From positions 124,001 through 188,000 of the forward strand of contig NZ_JAQTHX010000001.1 in NCBI RefSeq assembly GCF_029433335.1: a stretch of DNA of 64,000 nt, in the 5' to 3' direction. The notes below the pieces were generated by a model. The model did no database searches. It was given only the letters and a program-made list of their open reading frames with translations, and was not told the origin of the DNA. Below, one piece after another: positions 45,461 to 55,520 of the stretch (position 1 is its first letter; each line of letters begins with the position of its first letter). This DNA is from Bifidobacterium sp. ESL0745. GTDB lineage: Bacteria > Actinomycetota > Actinomycetes > Actinomycetales > Bifidobacteriaceae. The translations under genes and the position numbers were made by a program.

Positions 45461-48343
45461 GTGCTACAGATTAAAGACATCAGCAAGCAGTACAAGACGG
45501 GTGATTTCGTTCAGCAGGCGCTCGACGATGTGAGTCTGACTTTGCGCGACAACGAGTTTGTCGCGATTTTGGGTCCGTCCGGTTCCGGCAAGACGACATT
45601 GCTCAATATCATCGGCGGGCTTGACCGCTATGATTCCGGCGACTTGGTGATCAACGGCACGTCGACCAAAAAATACAAGGACCGCGACTGGGACTCCTAC
45701 CGCAACCATACGGTCGGTTTCGTCTTCCAAAGCTACAATCTGATCCCGCACCAGACCATTCTTTCCAACGTCGAACTGGCACTGACCATCTCCGGTGTCT
45801 CGCGTGTCAACCGCCGTCGGCGGGCCAAGGAAGCCTTGAAAAAGGTCGGCTTGGGCGACCATATCAACAAAAAGCCGAACCAGCTTTCCGGTGGGCAAAT
45901 GCAGCGTGTGGCCATCGCCCGCGCGCTGGTCAACGATCCCAGCATCGTCCTGGCCGACGAGCCGACAGGCGCGCTTGATTCCGAGACTTCCGTGCAGATC
46001 ATGGATTTGCTCAAGGAAGTGGCGCAGGACCGTCTGGTCGTCATGGTCACCCACAACCCCGACCTCGCCCACCAATACGCCAACCGTATCGTCGAGCTCA
46101 AAGACGGTGTGATTCGCGGCGATTCAAGGCCAGTGAAACCTGAAGAAATGGCCGACGAAAAACCTGCCGTGCACCGCACGATGGGCAAGGCTTCGATGTC
46201 GTTTGCCACTTCCGTCGCGTTGAGCTTCAATAACCTGAAAAGCAAGAAGGCGCGCACCATCCTCACGTCGTTCGCCGGCTCCATCGGCATCATCGGCATC
46301 GCGCTGATCCTTTCCGTCTCTACTGGCGTCAACCGCTACATCGCGGATATCCAGAAGGAGACGCTGACCTCGTACCCCATTGAGATCAACGAGCAGACCT
46401 TCGACATGAACAAGATCATGGACACCGCCCAGGCCGCGGCCGATTCCAAGGAGAAAGCCAAGCCGCGCAACGGCATCTACCCCGACGATTCCAGCGTCAA
46501 GGGAGCGGCGTCCGTCACCAATGGCATCACCAGCAATAATCTGAGTCCGTTCAAGGAATACCTTGACAAACCTGGCAACGACGTGCGCAAGTATGTCGGT
46601 GACGTCGGCATCCAATATTCCTATTCTTCCAAATTCTCCGTGTTCACCCACGATTCCAAAGACACGCTTGTGGACGTGGATGGTGTGAAAGTCGGCGGAA
46701 GCTCCGCCGCAACCCAGTCCGCGGCCAGTACATTCGCCGGGCTCAATTCGTCTTCCAACGACCTTGGCAGCCTGCAATCCCTGCAGATTTCCAAGCTCAC
46801 CGGCAAAAGTGACAACAACAAGGCGCCGTCAGCATTCGCCGAAATCATGCCTGGCGAGCACGCCGACAAACAACCGGTCAGTTCGGTGATCACCGACAAC
46901 TACGAAATGGTCAAAGGGCATTGGCCGAAAGCAAAGGACCAGGTGGTCTTGGTTCTCGACAAGAACAACCAGATTCCGCTGACCCAGGTCTACGAGCTCG
47001 GCCTGCTTCCCAGCGCCGATTACAACGACATGATGAACCGGCTCAACAGCGGCGAGAAGGTCAAGACCGCCACCTCCCGTATCGACTATTCCAAGGCGAT
47101 GGACCAGTCGCTGACGCTTCTGCCCGCCGCCGACCAGTATGTCAAGGGTGCGGACGGGCATTACAAATACGTGGGCAACGACGCGGATCAGGTCGGCAAG
47201 TTGATGGATTCGCAAGCGGCGGTCAAGTTGCATATCGTCGGTGTCATCCGTGCTCATGCCAATGCGAAGACCACACCGCTGGCACCGGGCATCGGCTATA
47301 CGCGAATGCTCACCAATTCGCTGATCGATTACGCGGAATCCAGCGAAATCGTCAACGCGCAGAAGGCCGATCCAGCCCACAACATTTTGAACGGCATGAC
47401 CTTTGCGCCTTCGGACGATGCGACCAAGGCGGCCAACGCCAAGGCCTACGTGGCCTCGCTGCCGGTCTCGGAGCAGGCTAACATGGCCAAAAGCCTTATG
47501 ACCCAGGCTCCAGGTGGTATGGGTGCGGCAAGCTCCAACCAGTCCGCCGACGTCACCAAGCAACGCAACGCCGCCGCGACCGCCGCCGGCAATTCCGCAG
47601 TGGCCAGTAACCCGCAGGAAGCGGTCTCTGGCATGGGTGAACAGCAAGTGGCCCAGTCCTTCGAAAAGTATCTTGCTACGGCTCCGGAAAACGTGTTGGT
47701 ATCGATCTACAACCAGTACGTCTCAACCGGCACCTATAACGGCAATCTCGCTGATTTCGGCGTCATCGGCCGCGATGCGCCGAGTTCCATCAAAATCTAT
47801 GCCGACAGTTTCGATGCCAAGAACAACATCGAGGACGCAATCAAACGCTATAACGACGGCGTCAAAAAGAAGGACCGCATCGTCTACACCGATTACGCGG
47901 GCCTCATGATGAATTCGGTGACCACTATCATCAATGTCATCACCTACGTGCTGATTGCCTTTGTCGGGGTTTCGTTGGTGGTCTCTTCGATCATGATCGG
48001 CATCATCACCTACATTTCGGTGCTTGAACGCACCAAGGAGATTGGCATCCTGCGTGCTATGGGCGCTTCGAAGCACAACGTCTCCACGGTCTTCAACGCC
48101 GAGACGGGGATCATCGGCCTATGCGCCGGTGTCATCGGTATCGTGGTCACGTTGATCCTGATCGTGCCTGGCAATGCCTTGATGCACCACTTCATGGGCA
48201 CGAATCGGGTCAATGCCGCGCTGCCGCTTTCCGGTGCGATAATCCTCATCATCCTGTCGGTAGTGTTGACGCTGATCGGCGGGCTTATTCCGTCGCGCAA
48301 GGCCGCCAAGCAGGACCCGGCCACTGCGTTGCGCACAGAATAG
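45461..48343 (+). CDS. Fused ABC transporter ATPase-permease (MacB type)
   Basis: A 960-aa protein with the ATPase (residues 1-225: [34 protein letters not shown]) fused to an FtsX-like permease. The first membrane helix is near residues 270-290 ([20 protein letters not shown]). A large external domain of about 520 residues follows, then three C-terminal helices ([58 protein letters not shown]). The external part is Ser/Ala-rich near 700. It is preceded by AGGGA before a GTG start. MacB-like pumps act on peptides, lipids or antibiotics. It is not the partner of the other FtsX system in this window. Confidence 0.9.
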   Translation: MLQIKDISKQYKTGDFVQQALDDVSLTLRDNEFVAILGPSGSGKTTLLNIIGGLDRYDSGDLVINGTSTKKYKDRDWDSYRNHTVGFVFQSYNLIPHQTILSNVELALTISGVSRVNRRRRAKEALKKVGLGDHINKKPNQLSGGQMQRVAIARALVNDPSIVLADEPTGALDSETSVQIMDLLKEVAQDRLVVMVTHNPDLAHQYANRIVELKDGVIRGDSRPVKPEEMADEKPAVHRTMGKASMSFATSVALSFNNLKSKKARTILTSFAGSIGIIGIALILSVSTGVNRYIADIQKETLTSYPIEINEQTFDMNKIMDTAQAAADSKEKAKPRNGIYPDDSSVKGAASVTNGITSNNLSPFKEYLDKPGNDVRKYVGDVGIQYSYSSKFSVFTHDSKDTLVDVDGVKVGGSSAATQSAASTFAGLNSSSNDLGSLQSLQISKLTGKSDNNKAPSAFAEIMPGEHADKQPVSSVITDNYEMVKGHWPKAKDQVVLVLDKNNQIPLTQVYELGLLPSADYNDMMNRLNSGEKVKTATSRIDYSKAMDQSLTLLPAADQYVKGADGHYKYVGNDADQVGKLMDSQAAVKLHIVGVIRAHANAKTTPLAPGIGYTRMLTNSLIDYAESSEIVNAQKADPAHNILNGMTFAPSDDATKAANAKAYVASLPVSEQANMAKSLMTQAPGGMGAASSNQSADVTKQRNAAATAAGNSAVASNPQEAVSGMGEQQVAQSFEKYLATAPENVLVSIYNQYVSTGTYNGNLADFGVIGRDAPSSIKIYADSFDAKNNIEDAIKRYNDGVKKKDRIVYTDYAGLMMNSVTTIINVITYVLIAFVGVSLVVSSIMIGIITYISVLERTKEIGILRAMGASKHNVSTVFNAETGIIGLCAGVIGIVVTLILIVPGNALMHHFMGTNRVNAALPLSGAIILIILSVVLTLIGGLIPSRKAAKQDPATALRTE

Positions 48344-48728
48344 CTTCCTGTATGAATCAACGTCATTCTGCGTGTACGGTCTTACCCTGTGCGCGCAGTG
48401 GCGGGCGGCCAGATACTATGGGTATTTTTTCGCAAGATTATTCTGCGCCTCTACGAGGCTTGACTTATCCATTGGCGATGTCCAATAAGCAGTTGGTATT
48501 GACGGCTTCATCAGGCTCTTATATGGATAATGAATGGTTGTCTGGTTACAGCCCGAAGTCTTGTAGAAAAGTCATTTCTGTTGTGTCCAAATTCCTTTCT
48601 GCCTTTTGCCTCATGAACCGCGTATAGATTTTTGATATGACAAGACGCGTGGCGGCGAAGGTTCGGGACGGTAACGTGATATCCAAACATTTATCGAAAC
48701 CGAGAGGGCATTGGGGGGGGGGGACACT
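48344..48728. other. Leader region of metY
   Basis: 385 nt without a certain gene. It contains the -10-like TATAGAT at about 48624-48630, eight nt before an ATG at 48637 that opens a frame leading into the poly-G tract (48713-48723). See the findings for the consequence. Confidence 0.45.
48713..48723 (+). repeat. Homopolymeric G tract (11 G)
   Basis: Eleven consecutive G lie 5 nt before the metY ATG, exactly where the ribosome-binding site should be. Changes of one G would alter the spacing to GAGAGGG upstream, and 12 G would join the ATG at 48637 in frame to metY. Confidence 0.9.
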
Positions 48729-50141
48729 ATGGCCAGTGATACCGAAAACGACTTTGCAGGTTGTCAAACATCCGACAATTCGGAAAGCTACGATTCCCGG
48801 GCTTACGATTTTCAGCGAGATAAGTCCGGCAATGTGCAGCAACGGCAACCTTTGGGGTTTGAGACCCGTGCCATCCATGCCGGTTACGACCCTTACGAAC
48901 ACCACGGTTCGGTAAGTGTCCCGATCTATCAGAGCGCCGCGTTCGCCATGCACGACGCCGTTCGCGGCGATGGCCTTTCCTCCGGCGAAATCGAAGGATT
49001 CTCGTATTCGCGCTGCGCCAACCCGACCGTGGATGCGTTGGAACGCCGCCTGGCCAATCTCGAAGGCGGAGTCTCGGCGGTGGCGCTTGCTTCCGGCATG
49101 GCGGCAGTGTCGTTTGCCCTGCTTTGCGCCGCAGAAGGCGGTGGCAGGCTCATTGCCCCCAAAGACCTTTACGGCGCCTCGATCGACGCCATGGAAAGCT
49201 TCTTCCCACAGTTCGGTATCCACACCGATTTCGTCGAAGACATCAACGACGTCGCTGAGGTCGAATCGAAAATCGGACCTGACACCCGTGCCGTATTCGC
49301 CGAATCAGTGGCCAATCCGTCCACCGGCATCACCGACATCAAGCCTCTTGCCGACATGCTGCACCGTCACGGCGTCGCGCTTATTGTTGATAACACGGTG
49401 CCGACACCGTACCTGTTCCGTCCGATCGAGTTCGGCGCCGATGTCGTCGTGCATTCGACGACCAAAGGCATCAGCGGACACGGCGACGCCCTGGGCGGGA
49501 TAGTTGTCGACTCCGGCAAATTCGATTGGGCCAACGGCCGCTTCCCGCAATTCACGCAGAAGGAACTCGTGGTCAGCGACGAGCGTCACGGCGTCTGGAA
49601 AAGTTTCGCCGAAGCTTATGGCAACGCCGCCTTCGCCGGACGCGTGCGTATCAAATACCTGCACAATCTTGGTGCGGTCATGTCACCGGCCAACGCTTAC
49701 CTTCAGCTGATCGGCCTGGAGACGTTGCCGCAGCGCTTCCGACAGGAAACGGACACGGCTCTTGCAATCGCGCGTCATCTTGAAAGCGTCCCGCATGTCA
49801 CGCAGGTCAATTATTCGGGCCTCGATTCCAGTCGGAACAAGGCCCTTGCGGATCGCTACTTTCCGCAGGGCATCGGCCCGGTGCTTTCCTTCAGACTGGA
49901 AGGCGACGAATCGCATATCAACCGGGTCGTCGATGCCGTCAAGGTGTTTTCCTATGTTCCCAACATCGGCGACACCCATTCGCTGATCGTCAATCCTGCC
50001 AGGATCACGCACCGCGAGGTTCCGGGGGATTATCGGCGGGCAGCCGGAGTCGACGATCATTTGCTGAGGCTTTCCATCGGTTTGGAACGCCCATCCGACC
50101 TTATTGCTGACCTTGACCGGACAATCGCCGGGGCGTACTGA
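48729..50141 (+). CDS. metY: PLP-dependent O-acetylhomoserine / cystathionine gamma-synthase family enzyme
   Basis: A 470-aa Cys/Met metabolism PLP enzyme that would make homocysteine or cystathionine from activated homoserine. The core begins FETRAIHAGYDP and includes FSYSRCANPTVDALERRLANLEGG, FAESVANPSTGITDI, and VVHSTTKGISGHGDALGG, where Lys binds PLP. Residues 1-45 are a polar Asp/Ser/Asn-rich extension absent from typical members. The assignment to MetY over MetB is from FETRAIHAG and the overall length (about 430 aa core) and is moderate. An 11-G tract and no standard site precede the ATG. It stands alone. Confidence 0.8.
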   Translation: MASDTENDFAGCQTSDNSESYDSRAYDFQRDKSGNVQQRQPLGFETRAIHAGYDPYEHHGSVSVPIYQSAAFAMHDAVRGDGLSSGEIEGFSYSRCANPTVDALERRLANLEGGVSAVALASGMAAVSFALLCAAEGGGRLIAPKDLYGASIDAMESFFPQFGIHTDFVEDINDVAEVESKIGPDTRAVFAESVANPSTGITDIKPLADMLHRHGVALIVDNTVPTPYLFRPIEFGADVVVHSTTKGISGHGDALGGIVVDSGKFDWANGRFPQFTQKELVVSDERHGVWKSFAEAYGNAAFAGRVRIKYLHNLGAVMSPANAYLQLIGLETLPQRFRQETDTALAIARHLESVPHVTQVNYSGLDSSRNKALADRYFPQGIGPVLSFRLEGDESHINRVVDAVKVFSYVPNIGDTHSLIVNPARITHREVPGDYRRAAGVDDHLLRLSIGLERPSDLIADLDRTIAGAY

Positions 50142-50234
50142 GGTTCTCGGCCGTGCTTGCGGCACGGCTGCTGGTTTGTGATAGGTATAGCAGGTCAGAC
50201 AACTTGCGCAGATAGGCTGGTATAAATATAAAGA

Positions 50235-50273
50235 ATGGCCTGATCACACCTTTACGGCAGTGAATCAGGCCAT
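50235..50273 (-). terminator. Terminator of the NADH oxidase gene
   Basis: Arms 50235-50244 and 50264-50273 make a 10-bp stem that is followed on the minus strand by TCTTTATATTTATA. The separate GCCGTGC / GCACGGC hairpin at 50150-50168 may serve metY on the + strand. Confidence 0.7.
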
Positions 50274-50327
50274 CCTTACGTCGATTGGAATCGGTGGGAA
50301 TCAACGCGTAAATGCCAGAATCCGGCT

Positions 50328-51743
50328 CTATTCTTCTGAGGTCTTCTGTTTGTTGTCACGCTGGGCAACCGCCTCCATCGCCACCGAGCTGACGAAATTG
50401 ACCGGCTGGTCGAAGTTCGGCTGGAAAAGCATGTCGGTGGTCGCCAGTTGGTCGATGGTAAAGCCCGCCTGGATGGCGACGGAAATGAGATTGGCGGCCA
50501 TCGAAATATCGTGTTTCGCCGCGAATTGTGCACCGAGGATGCGGCCGGTCTGCCGCTCATAGACGATGGTGGCAGTCACAGGTGTGGTGGAAAGCATGAA
50601 TTCTGGGCGATAATTCTCCACGATGGTTGTGGAATCGGCTTCCATATGGCGACGATTCGCCAGATCGAGGGTCATGCCGCTTGAAGACATGGACAAGTCA
50701 TACAGCTGGATGGCACTGGTCGCCTGTGTACCCGCGTAGGCTTTTTTCGGCTCCTCGATGTTCTCGCCGATCAAAAGGGCTTCGCGGATGGCGTTGGTGG
50801 CCAGAGGCCGATACTCGTCGGAATTCGTCGGGTTGAAACGGACGGTCGCGCAGTCGCCGGCGGCGAACACGTCATCGAGGATGTCGTTCTCCGGAGTGGC
50901 GGCACGCATGTATTTGTCGACGATGATGGCGCCATAGCCCAGTGTGCGCAGCTGTGAGGAGACGAGGCTGGTGTTTGGCACGAAGCCCGCGCCCATGACG
51001 GCCAGATCGGCGGTGTATTCCCCGAGCTCGGTGACGACGGTCACCCCGGAATCCTCGACCCCATCGCTACCGGTTTCCGGGCGGAAGGCGACGACTTTCT
51101 GGTTCATCGCCAACGTGACGCCATGGGCCTTGAACTCAGCTTCCGCCTGATCGGTGACGTTCTTGTCGTAATTGTTGTCGAGCACATGGGGCAGCGCATC
51201 CACAAGCGTGACCTTGATGCCGCGCGTGCTCAACTGCTCGGCCAGTTCGCAGCCGATGTAGCCGGCACCGACGACTACGACCGACTTGATTTTCTCGGCG
51301 CGTTCGACGATGCGCTTGCCGTCGTTGAAATCCTTGCAGAGCATGGCCTGCCCGTTCTTGAGCGCTTCCCGCAGACCCTGGATGAACGGTGCGGCAGGTG
51401 AGGAGCCGGTGGTGACCACGAGTTTGTCGAACCGGTATTGTTTGGATTTGCCGGTTTCGAGGTCGGTTGCATCAAGCTTTTTGCCCTTGACGTCAATGTC
51501 GGTGACCTCGTGGCGCATATGCATATGCGCCCCCGCCTTTTCGAGTTCCTCGGGGGAGGTGTAGAACATTTTTTCCGTACTGCTGACATGGTTGCCGGCC
51601 CATAGGGCAATGCCGCAGGAAAGGAAAGATACGGTGTTGTTTTTCTCAAAGACGTCAACCGTCCAGTCGGGATGGTTCTGAAGAATGGAAGTGGCGGCAA
51701 ACGTGCCAGCGTGCGTGCAACCAATGACAGCGACTGTGGTCAT
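50328..51743 (-). CDS. nox: NADH oxidase (FAD-dependent, water-forming type)
   Basis: A 471-aa flavoprotein of the class that reduces O2 to water with NADH. N-terminal VAVIGCTHAGTFAA is the FAD loop with the conserved His. Cys43 in FLSCGIALW is the redox cysteine that cycles with sulfenic acid. VVVVGAGYIGCELAEQL binds NADH, and VFAAGDCATV is the second FAD contact. AGAGGGGA lies 6 nt before the ATG. In an anaerobe it removes oxygen and regenerates NAD+. It stands alone; a long, partly AT-rich region with no clear operator precedes it. Confidence 0.92.
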   Translation of the reverse strand: MTTVAVIGCTHAGTFAATSILQNHPDWTVDVFEKNNTVSFLSCGIALWAGNHVSSTEKMFYTSPEELEKAGAHMHMRHEVTDIDVKGKKLDATDLETGKSKQYRFDKLVVTTGSSPAAPFIQGLREALKNGQAMLCKDFNDGKRIVERAEKIKSVVVVGAGYIGCELAEQLSTRGIKVTLVDALPHVLDNNYDKNVTDQAEAEFKAHGVTLAMNQKVVAFRPETGSDGVEDSGVTVVTELGEYTADLAVMGAGFVPNTSLVSSQLRTLGYGAIIVDKYMRAATPENDILDDVFAAGDCATVRFNPTNSDEYRPLATNAIREALLIGENIEEPKKAYAGTQATSAIQLYDLSMSSSGMTLDLANRRHMEADSTTIVENYRPEFMLSTTPVTATIVYERQTGRILGAQFAAKHDISMAANLISVAIQAGFTIDQLATTDMLFQPNFDQPVNFVSSVAMEAVAQRDNKQKTSEE

Positions 51744-52160
51744 GAAAATCCCCTCTGATAATTCCTTCGCACCACGTCGTACTCCAAAAGGGTAAAACTT
51801 GGGCTTTTAAAATATAATAGCTAGAAGGCTCGACGGTAACCATATAAACGTGGGGTTATTAAAACGTTTTATGTATTGCCTATCTTTAGTGCTTTGCCTG
51901 TCAAACAACGACTATTGGGATTGTAGCAGATTTCCGAATAGGGATTTGACTTGCGGTGTAAGTGAAAAGCTTTCGACAAAAATCATGACATGATGTTGAT
52001 CTTTATGGGGTATTCATTTAATGAATGTATAGATAAGTCTATTTGTCAGCTCGCGGGGATAATTTTTACTTGATTTTAAAATGAAGTTTGCAGGTTTGCC
52101 GATGCCTTGAAGCAGGTTGGTCGCCAAATGGGTATCACTGGTGTGGGAGGGAATTCGGTC
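51744..52160. other. Divergent region between nox and the fluoride channel
   Basis: No gene is seen in these 417 nt. A perfect 12-bp palindrome, TAAAACGTTTTA, lies at 51860-51871. A fluoride riboswitch was looked for and not found. Confidence 0.45.
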
Positions 52161-53252
52161 ATGGGAAAAACCAAGTCGGTTACGTCCCCGGCGCTGGTTG
52201 TCGGTGTCGCATTATTCATCGGTGGTGCGTTCGGTTCCTTGGTTCGCCTATCCTTAGGCGCCTTGCAGCCAAGCGATGCACTCTGGCCGTGGATGACCAT
52301 GGTCATCAATCTGACCGGCGCGTTCCTACTGGGATTCATCACCGCGTATATGGCCGCGCTCGGACCGGATATCGGCTTTTGGAGAGTGACACGACTTGGT
52401 CTTGGCACCGGTCTGATCGGCGGGTACACCACGTACAGCACGTTCATGCTTGAAGTCGCCAAGCGTATCAAAGGCGGCCATGCGCCCATCGCGGTGGCGT
52501 ATCTGTTGGTCAGTATCGTTCTGGGGCTTCTTTTCGCGGTTTGGGGACTTATGGCGGGCAAGGCTGTCGGCGACCGGCATATTGCCCGCCATGCGTTGGT
52601 GTCGGATGCCGTCCGTCGTGAATCAGGTCCGGTCGCTGGCGCTGCCACCAGAGTAAATGAATCCGCTGAATCCGTTGAATCCGCCAAAATGAACGGTTCG
52701 TCCGACGCCCCGTCACCCGTTCGGTCCTCTGATGCAACCGATTCGCAAAATTTACCCGAAGGACCTATCGATCCTGACGAACCGACAGGGCCTGAACGCG
52801 GCCCGTTGGTTGGTGTCGCATTCATTCTCTTCGCCTGCATCGCCGTCGCCGCCTTGCTCGTCAATCGGCATTTCTGGACGAACGGCAATGCCTTCTGGCT
52901 GCTTCTCGGGGCTGTGCTTTTGGGAGGTTTGGGTGCATTCACGCGCTACAGCGTCGACGCGTGGGTCAACAATCGTGTCCATCTGCCGTTCCCCTGCGGA
53001 ACGATCGTCGTCAACCTCACCGCTTGTCTTGCCATGGGGCTTGTCGCCGGATGGTGCGGCACCCACGCCGGACTGTCGACCTTGCAGTATCTGCTTGCAT
53101 CCGGTTTCCTCGGCGGTTACTCAACGTTCAGCACCGCCAGTGTGGAAGGAGCGAAACTCCTGCAGGCGCACAAGCCGCAATGGGCTTTTGTCCACACGGC
53201 GGGCATGATGGCGCTGAGCCTGGGTCTTCTGCTGCTTGGCTTGCTGTGGTAA
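52161..53252 (+). CDS. crcB: Fused two-domain fluoride channel (Fluc/CrcB, 4+1+4 helices)
   Basis: A 363-aa protein made of two Fluc domains. Domain 1: helices at about 11-33, 44-66, 75-102 and 109-133. A polar linker (134-214, Ser/Glu/Pro-rich) leads to an extra helix (215-234). Domain 2: helices at 245-267, 279-298, 308-332 and 341-362. Fluc signatures occur twice: GGAFGSLVRL and GGLGAFTRY; VINLTG and VVNLTA; GGYTTYSTF and GGYSTFSTA. Normal bacterial proteins are about 125 aa and pair in opposite orientations. Here the odd ninth helix would invert the second domain, so both fit in one chain. ATG at 52161 follows GGGAGGG. Confidence 0.88.
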   Translation: MGKTKSVTSPALVVGVALFIGGAFGSLVRLSLGALQPSDALWPWMTMVINLTGAFLLGFITAYMAALGPDIGFWRVTRLGLGTGLIGGYTTYSTFMLEVAKRIKGGHAPIAVAYLLVSIVLGLLFAVWGLMAGKAVGDRHIARHALVSDAVRRESGPVAGAATRVNESAESVESAKMNGSSDAPSPVRSSDATDSQNLPEGPIDPDEPTGPERGPLVGVAFILFACIAVAALLVNRHFWTNGNAFWLLLGAVLLGGLGAFTRYSVDAWVNNRVHLPFPCGTIVVNLTACLAMGLVAGWCGTHAGLSTLQYLLASGFLGGYSTFSTASVEGAKLLQAHKPQWAFVHTAGMMALSLGLLLLGLLW

Positions 53253-53511
53253 GCGGTTCCGTCAGATTCGTTGTTGGATGACGGTCGGCTATTTTTGACC
53301 TCCTGCTGAGCTACCACTAAGCCTGCTGTGTTCATTTCCATATCTTGCATTCGATTCGTTCGATTTTCGTCGTTAAAGGCGGGGGAAGAGGCAACCACCA
53401 TAGGCTCTGCTAAAATTATTACAAGATTCATCAGCATGGTGTTCGAAGAACCGCCGTTGATGGATGCTTTGTGTCGTTGTCAATCGAACAATGAGCGTTG
53501 AAGGGAAAATC

Positions 53512-54408
53512 ATGGCAGGACTCATCTTTTTGGTTGTCGTTCTGGTAATCATCATTGCGTTGGTCATCTCCGGTATCTTCGTGGTACCGCAGCAGCAGGC
53601 GTACGTCATCGAACGGTTCGGCAAGTTCTCAAAGGTTCAGCTTGCCGGCATCCACTTGAAAATCCCGTTCGTCGACCGCATCGCCACTAAAACGAACATG
53701 CGTGTCAACCAGCTCAACGTCAAGCTCGAGACCAAGACGCTCGACAACGTCTTCGTCACCGTTGTGGCTTCCACCCAGTTCCGTGTGGACCCCAACAACG
53801 TAGCCACCGCCTACTACGAGCTTCGCGACCCGGCGGGCCAGCTTCGCAGCTACGTCGAGGATGCCCTGCGCTCCGCCATTCCTGCGCTTTCGCTTGACGA
53901 TGCCTTCGCCAAGAAAGACGACGTGGCCGCCGACGTGCAGAAGACGGTGGGTGGCGAGATGGCAAAGTTCGGCTTCACCGTCGTCAAGACCCTGATCACC
54001 GCCATCGACCCGAGCCCGGCCGTCAAGACCGCAATGGACTCGATCAACGCCGCTCAGCGTGAGAAGGAAGCCACCCGCCAACGTGCCGATGCCCAGCGCA
54101 TCCAAATCGAGACGCAGGCCACCGCCGATGCCGAAAAGACCCGTCTTCAGGGCGAGGGCCAGGCCAATTACCGCCGCGAGATCGCCAACGGCATCGTTGA
54201 CCAGATCAAGAGCCTGCAGGCTGTGGGCATGAACATCGCCGACGTCAACAACGTGGTGCTCTTCAACCAGTACCTCGACGTGATGCGTTCGTTGAGCGAA
54301 TCCGGCAACGCCAAGACCGTCGTGCTTCCCGCGTCTACGCCTGGCGGCTACCAGCAGCTTTTCGATGAGGTCACCAAGGCCATGGTCACCTCCAACGAGA
54401 CCAAATAA
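53512..54408 (+). CDS. SPFH/band 7 (stomatin-like) membrane protein
   Basis: A 298-aa protein: an N-terminal hydrophobic hairpin (AGLIFLVVVLVIIIALVISG), the SPFH domain (IFVVPQQQAYVIERFGKFSKVQLAGIHLKIPFVDRIATK; VNQLNVKLETKTLDNVFVTV), then a coiled coil rich in Ala/Gln/Arg (INAAQREKEATRQRADAQRIQIETQATADAEKTRLQG). Stomatin-like proteins scaffold membrane microdomains and partner with NfeD proteases; no nfeD gene is next to it. The ATG at 53512 follows AAGGGAAAATC. The terminator at 54553 ends the unit. Confidence 0.9.
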   Translation: MAGLIFLVVVLVIIIALVISGIFVVPQQQAYVIERFGKFSKVQLAGIHLKIPFVDRIATKTNMRVNQLNVKLETKTLDNVFVTVVASTQFRVDPNNVATAYYELRDPAGQLRSYVEDALRSAIPALSLDDAFAKKDDVAADVQKTVGGEMAKFGFTVVKTLITAIDPSPAVKTAMDSINAAQREKEATRQRADAQRIQIETQATADAEKTRLQGEGQANYRREIANGIVDQIKSLQAVGMNIADVNNVVLFNQYLDVMRSLSESGNAKTVVLPASTPGGYQQLFDEVTKAMVTSNETK

Positions 54409-54552
54409 CGTAGAGTTGCGGATAATTGGCTTCAATGTCCAGACTTACCCGATCGTGAGCCGGATTACGGTTTATCCGGTATAATAAACAACATTGGTCA
54501 AGATGTCCAGTAAATTTGGAGGCTTGGCCTGGACACAACGTCGTGTCACTAC

Positions 54553-54592
54553 GTTGGGCGGATTCCTCACTCACCCGAGGAACCCGCCCAAC
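54553..54592 (+). terminator. Terminator downstream of the SPFH gene
   Basis: A 16-bp stem with one mismatch (54553-54568 with 54577-54592) is followed by ATTTTGTTC. It lies between convergent genes and may act both ways. Confidence 0.8.
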
Positions 54593-54599
54593 ATTTTGT

Positions 54600-55445
54600 T
54601 CAGCTTGCGAGGAATTCGGGGATGGCCTCGGCCGCGTCGAGCCCTTTCTGGTACATCTGTTCAAGTCCTTCCGGGTTCTTGCTCAGGGTGTCCAACCCGC
54701 ACAGGTCATCCGGAGCGAGAATCAGCACCTTGCCCTCGGCCGCGAGCTTTTCGGCGACCTCCATCTCTTCGTTGTACGTGCGATAGCGGTTCTTAAGCCG
54801 TTCCGCGGCGGCGGGGTAGGAGTGTTTCAGCAGCGCTGCAGGTGCCACGTCCCTTTTGGCCTCACGTACGAAATCGCGCTGGTGGGTGAGGATGAGCACG
54901 ATCCTGTCATAGCCTTCGTCGATTGCCAGCTGCACCGGAATCGGGTCAGCGATGCCACCGTCGAAATAGGGGATGCCGTCGACGACGTAGGGTTCACAGG
55001 CCACCGGTACCGCGCTGGACGCCTTCATGACGTCGTAATCGTCCTGATGCACGTCCGACTTGTCGAAATAGCGTGCATAGCCGTTGCGCGCGTCGCAGGC
55101 GACCACAGTGAATTCGGTGGGTGAGGCGGCGAAGGCGGGGTAGTCCACCGGATACTCACCATCGGAGTTTGAAAGGGTGCCGTAAATGTAGTCGAGGTTC
55201 GCGTAGTTGTGCAGCTTGAAGAAGTTGTTGGCGCTCGCGTATTCGGGGCGGAAGGCATACTGCGTATAGAACTTGTGGGTGCGTCCGCGCTGTCCGGAGA
55301 TGTAGGAGACCATATTCGCGCTGCCCGCAGAGACACCATAGCATTTGTCGACGGTGATGCCCTTGTCCGTGAGCCGGTCCATTACGCCTGCGCCGAAAAT
55401 GGAGCGGAAGCCTCCGCCGACATCGATCAAAGCAGTTTTTGTCAT
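54600..55445 (-). CDS. Patatin-like phospholipase
   Basis: A 281-aa patatin-fold serine lipase. The glycine-rich oxyanion loop DVGGGFRSIFGAGV is at the N-terminus, the nucleophile is Ser39 in GVSAGS, and the catalytic Asp is in YFDGGIADPIP (about residue 162). The motifs are intact, so hydrolysis of lipid esters is expected. It resembles the YjjU/RssA branch, for which physiological substrates are unclear. AAAGGTGAG lies just before the ATG. No signal peptide is seen, so it acts in the cytosol or at the inner membrane face. The next gene on this strand is murI. Confidence 0.9.
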   Translation of the reverse strand: MTKTALIDVGGGFRSIFGAGVMDRLTDKGITVDKCYGVSAGSANMVSYISGQRGRTHKFYTQYAFRPEYASANNFFKLHNYANLDYIYGTLSNSDGEYPVDYPAFAASPTEFTVVACDARNGYARYFDKSDVHQDDYDVMKASSAVPVACEPYVVDGIPYFDGGIADPIPVQLAIDEGYDRIVLILTHQRDFVREAKRDVAPAALLKHSYPAAAERLKNRYRTYNEEMEVAEKLAAEGKVLILAPDDLCGLDTLSKNPEGLEQMYQKGLDAAEAIPEFLAS

Positions 55446-55520
55446 CGTCTCACCTTTCTTTTAAGGCCAAAGTCAATCACTTATGATTATCTGAGCATAC
55501 GTCTGCCTTACGGACATTGT

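Noticed and set aside
52081..52160. Fluoride riboswitch before the fluoride channel gene
   Set aside because: The conserved GGNGAUGGNNUNCC pattern could not be found, so it is not claimed.
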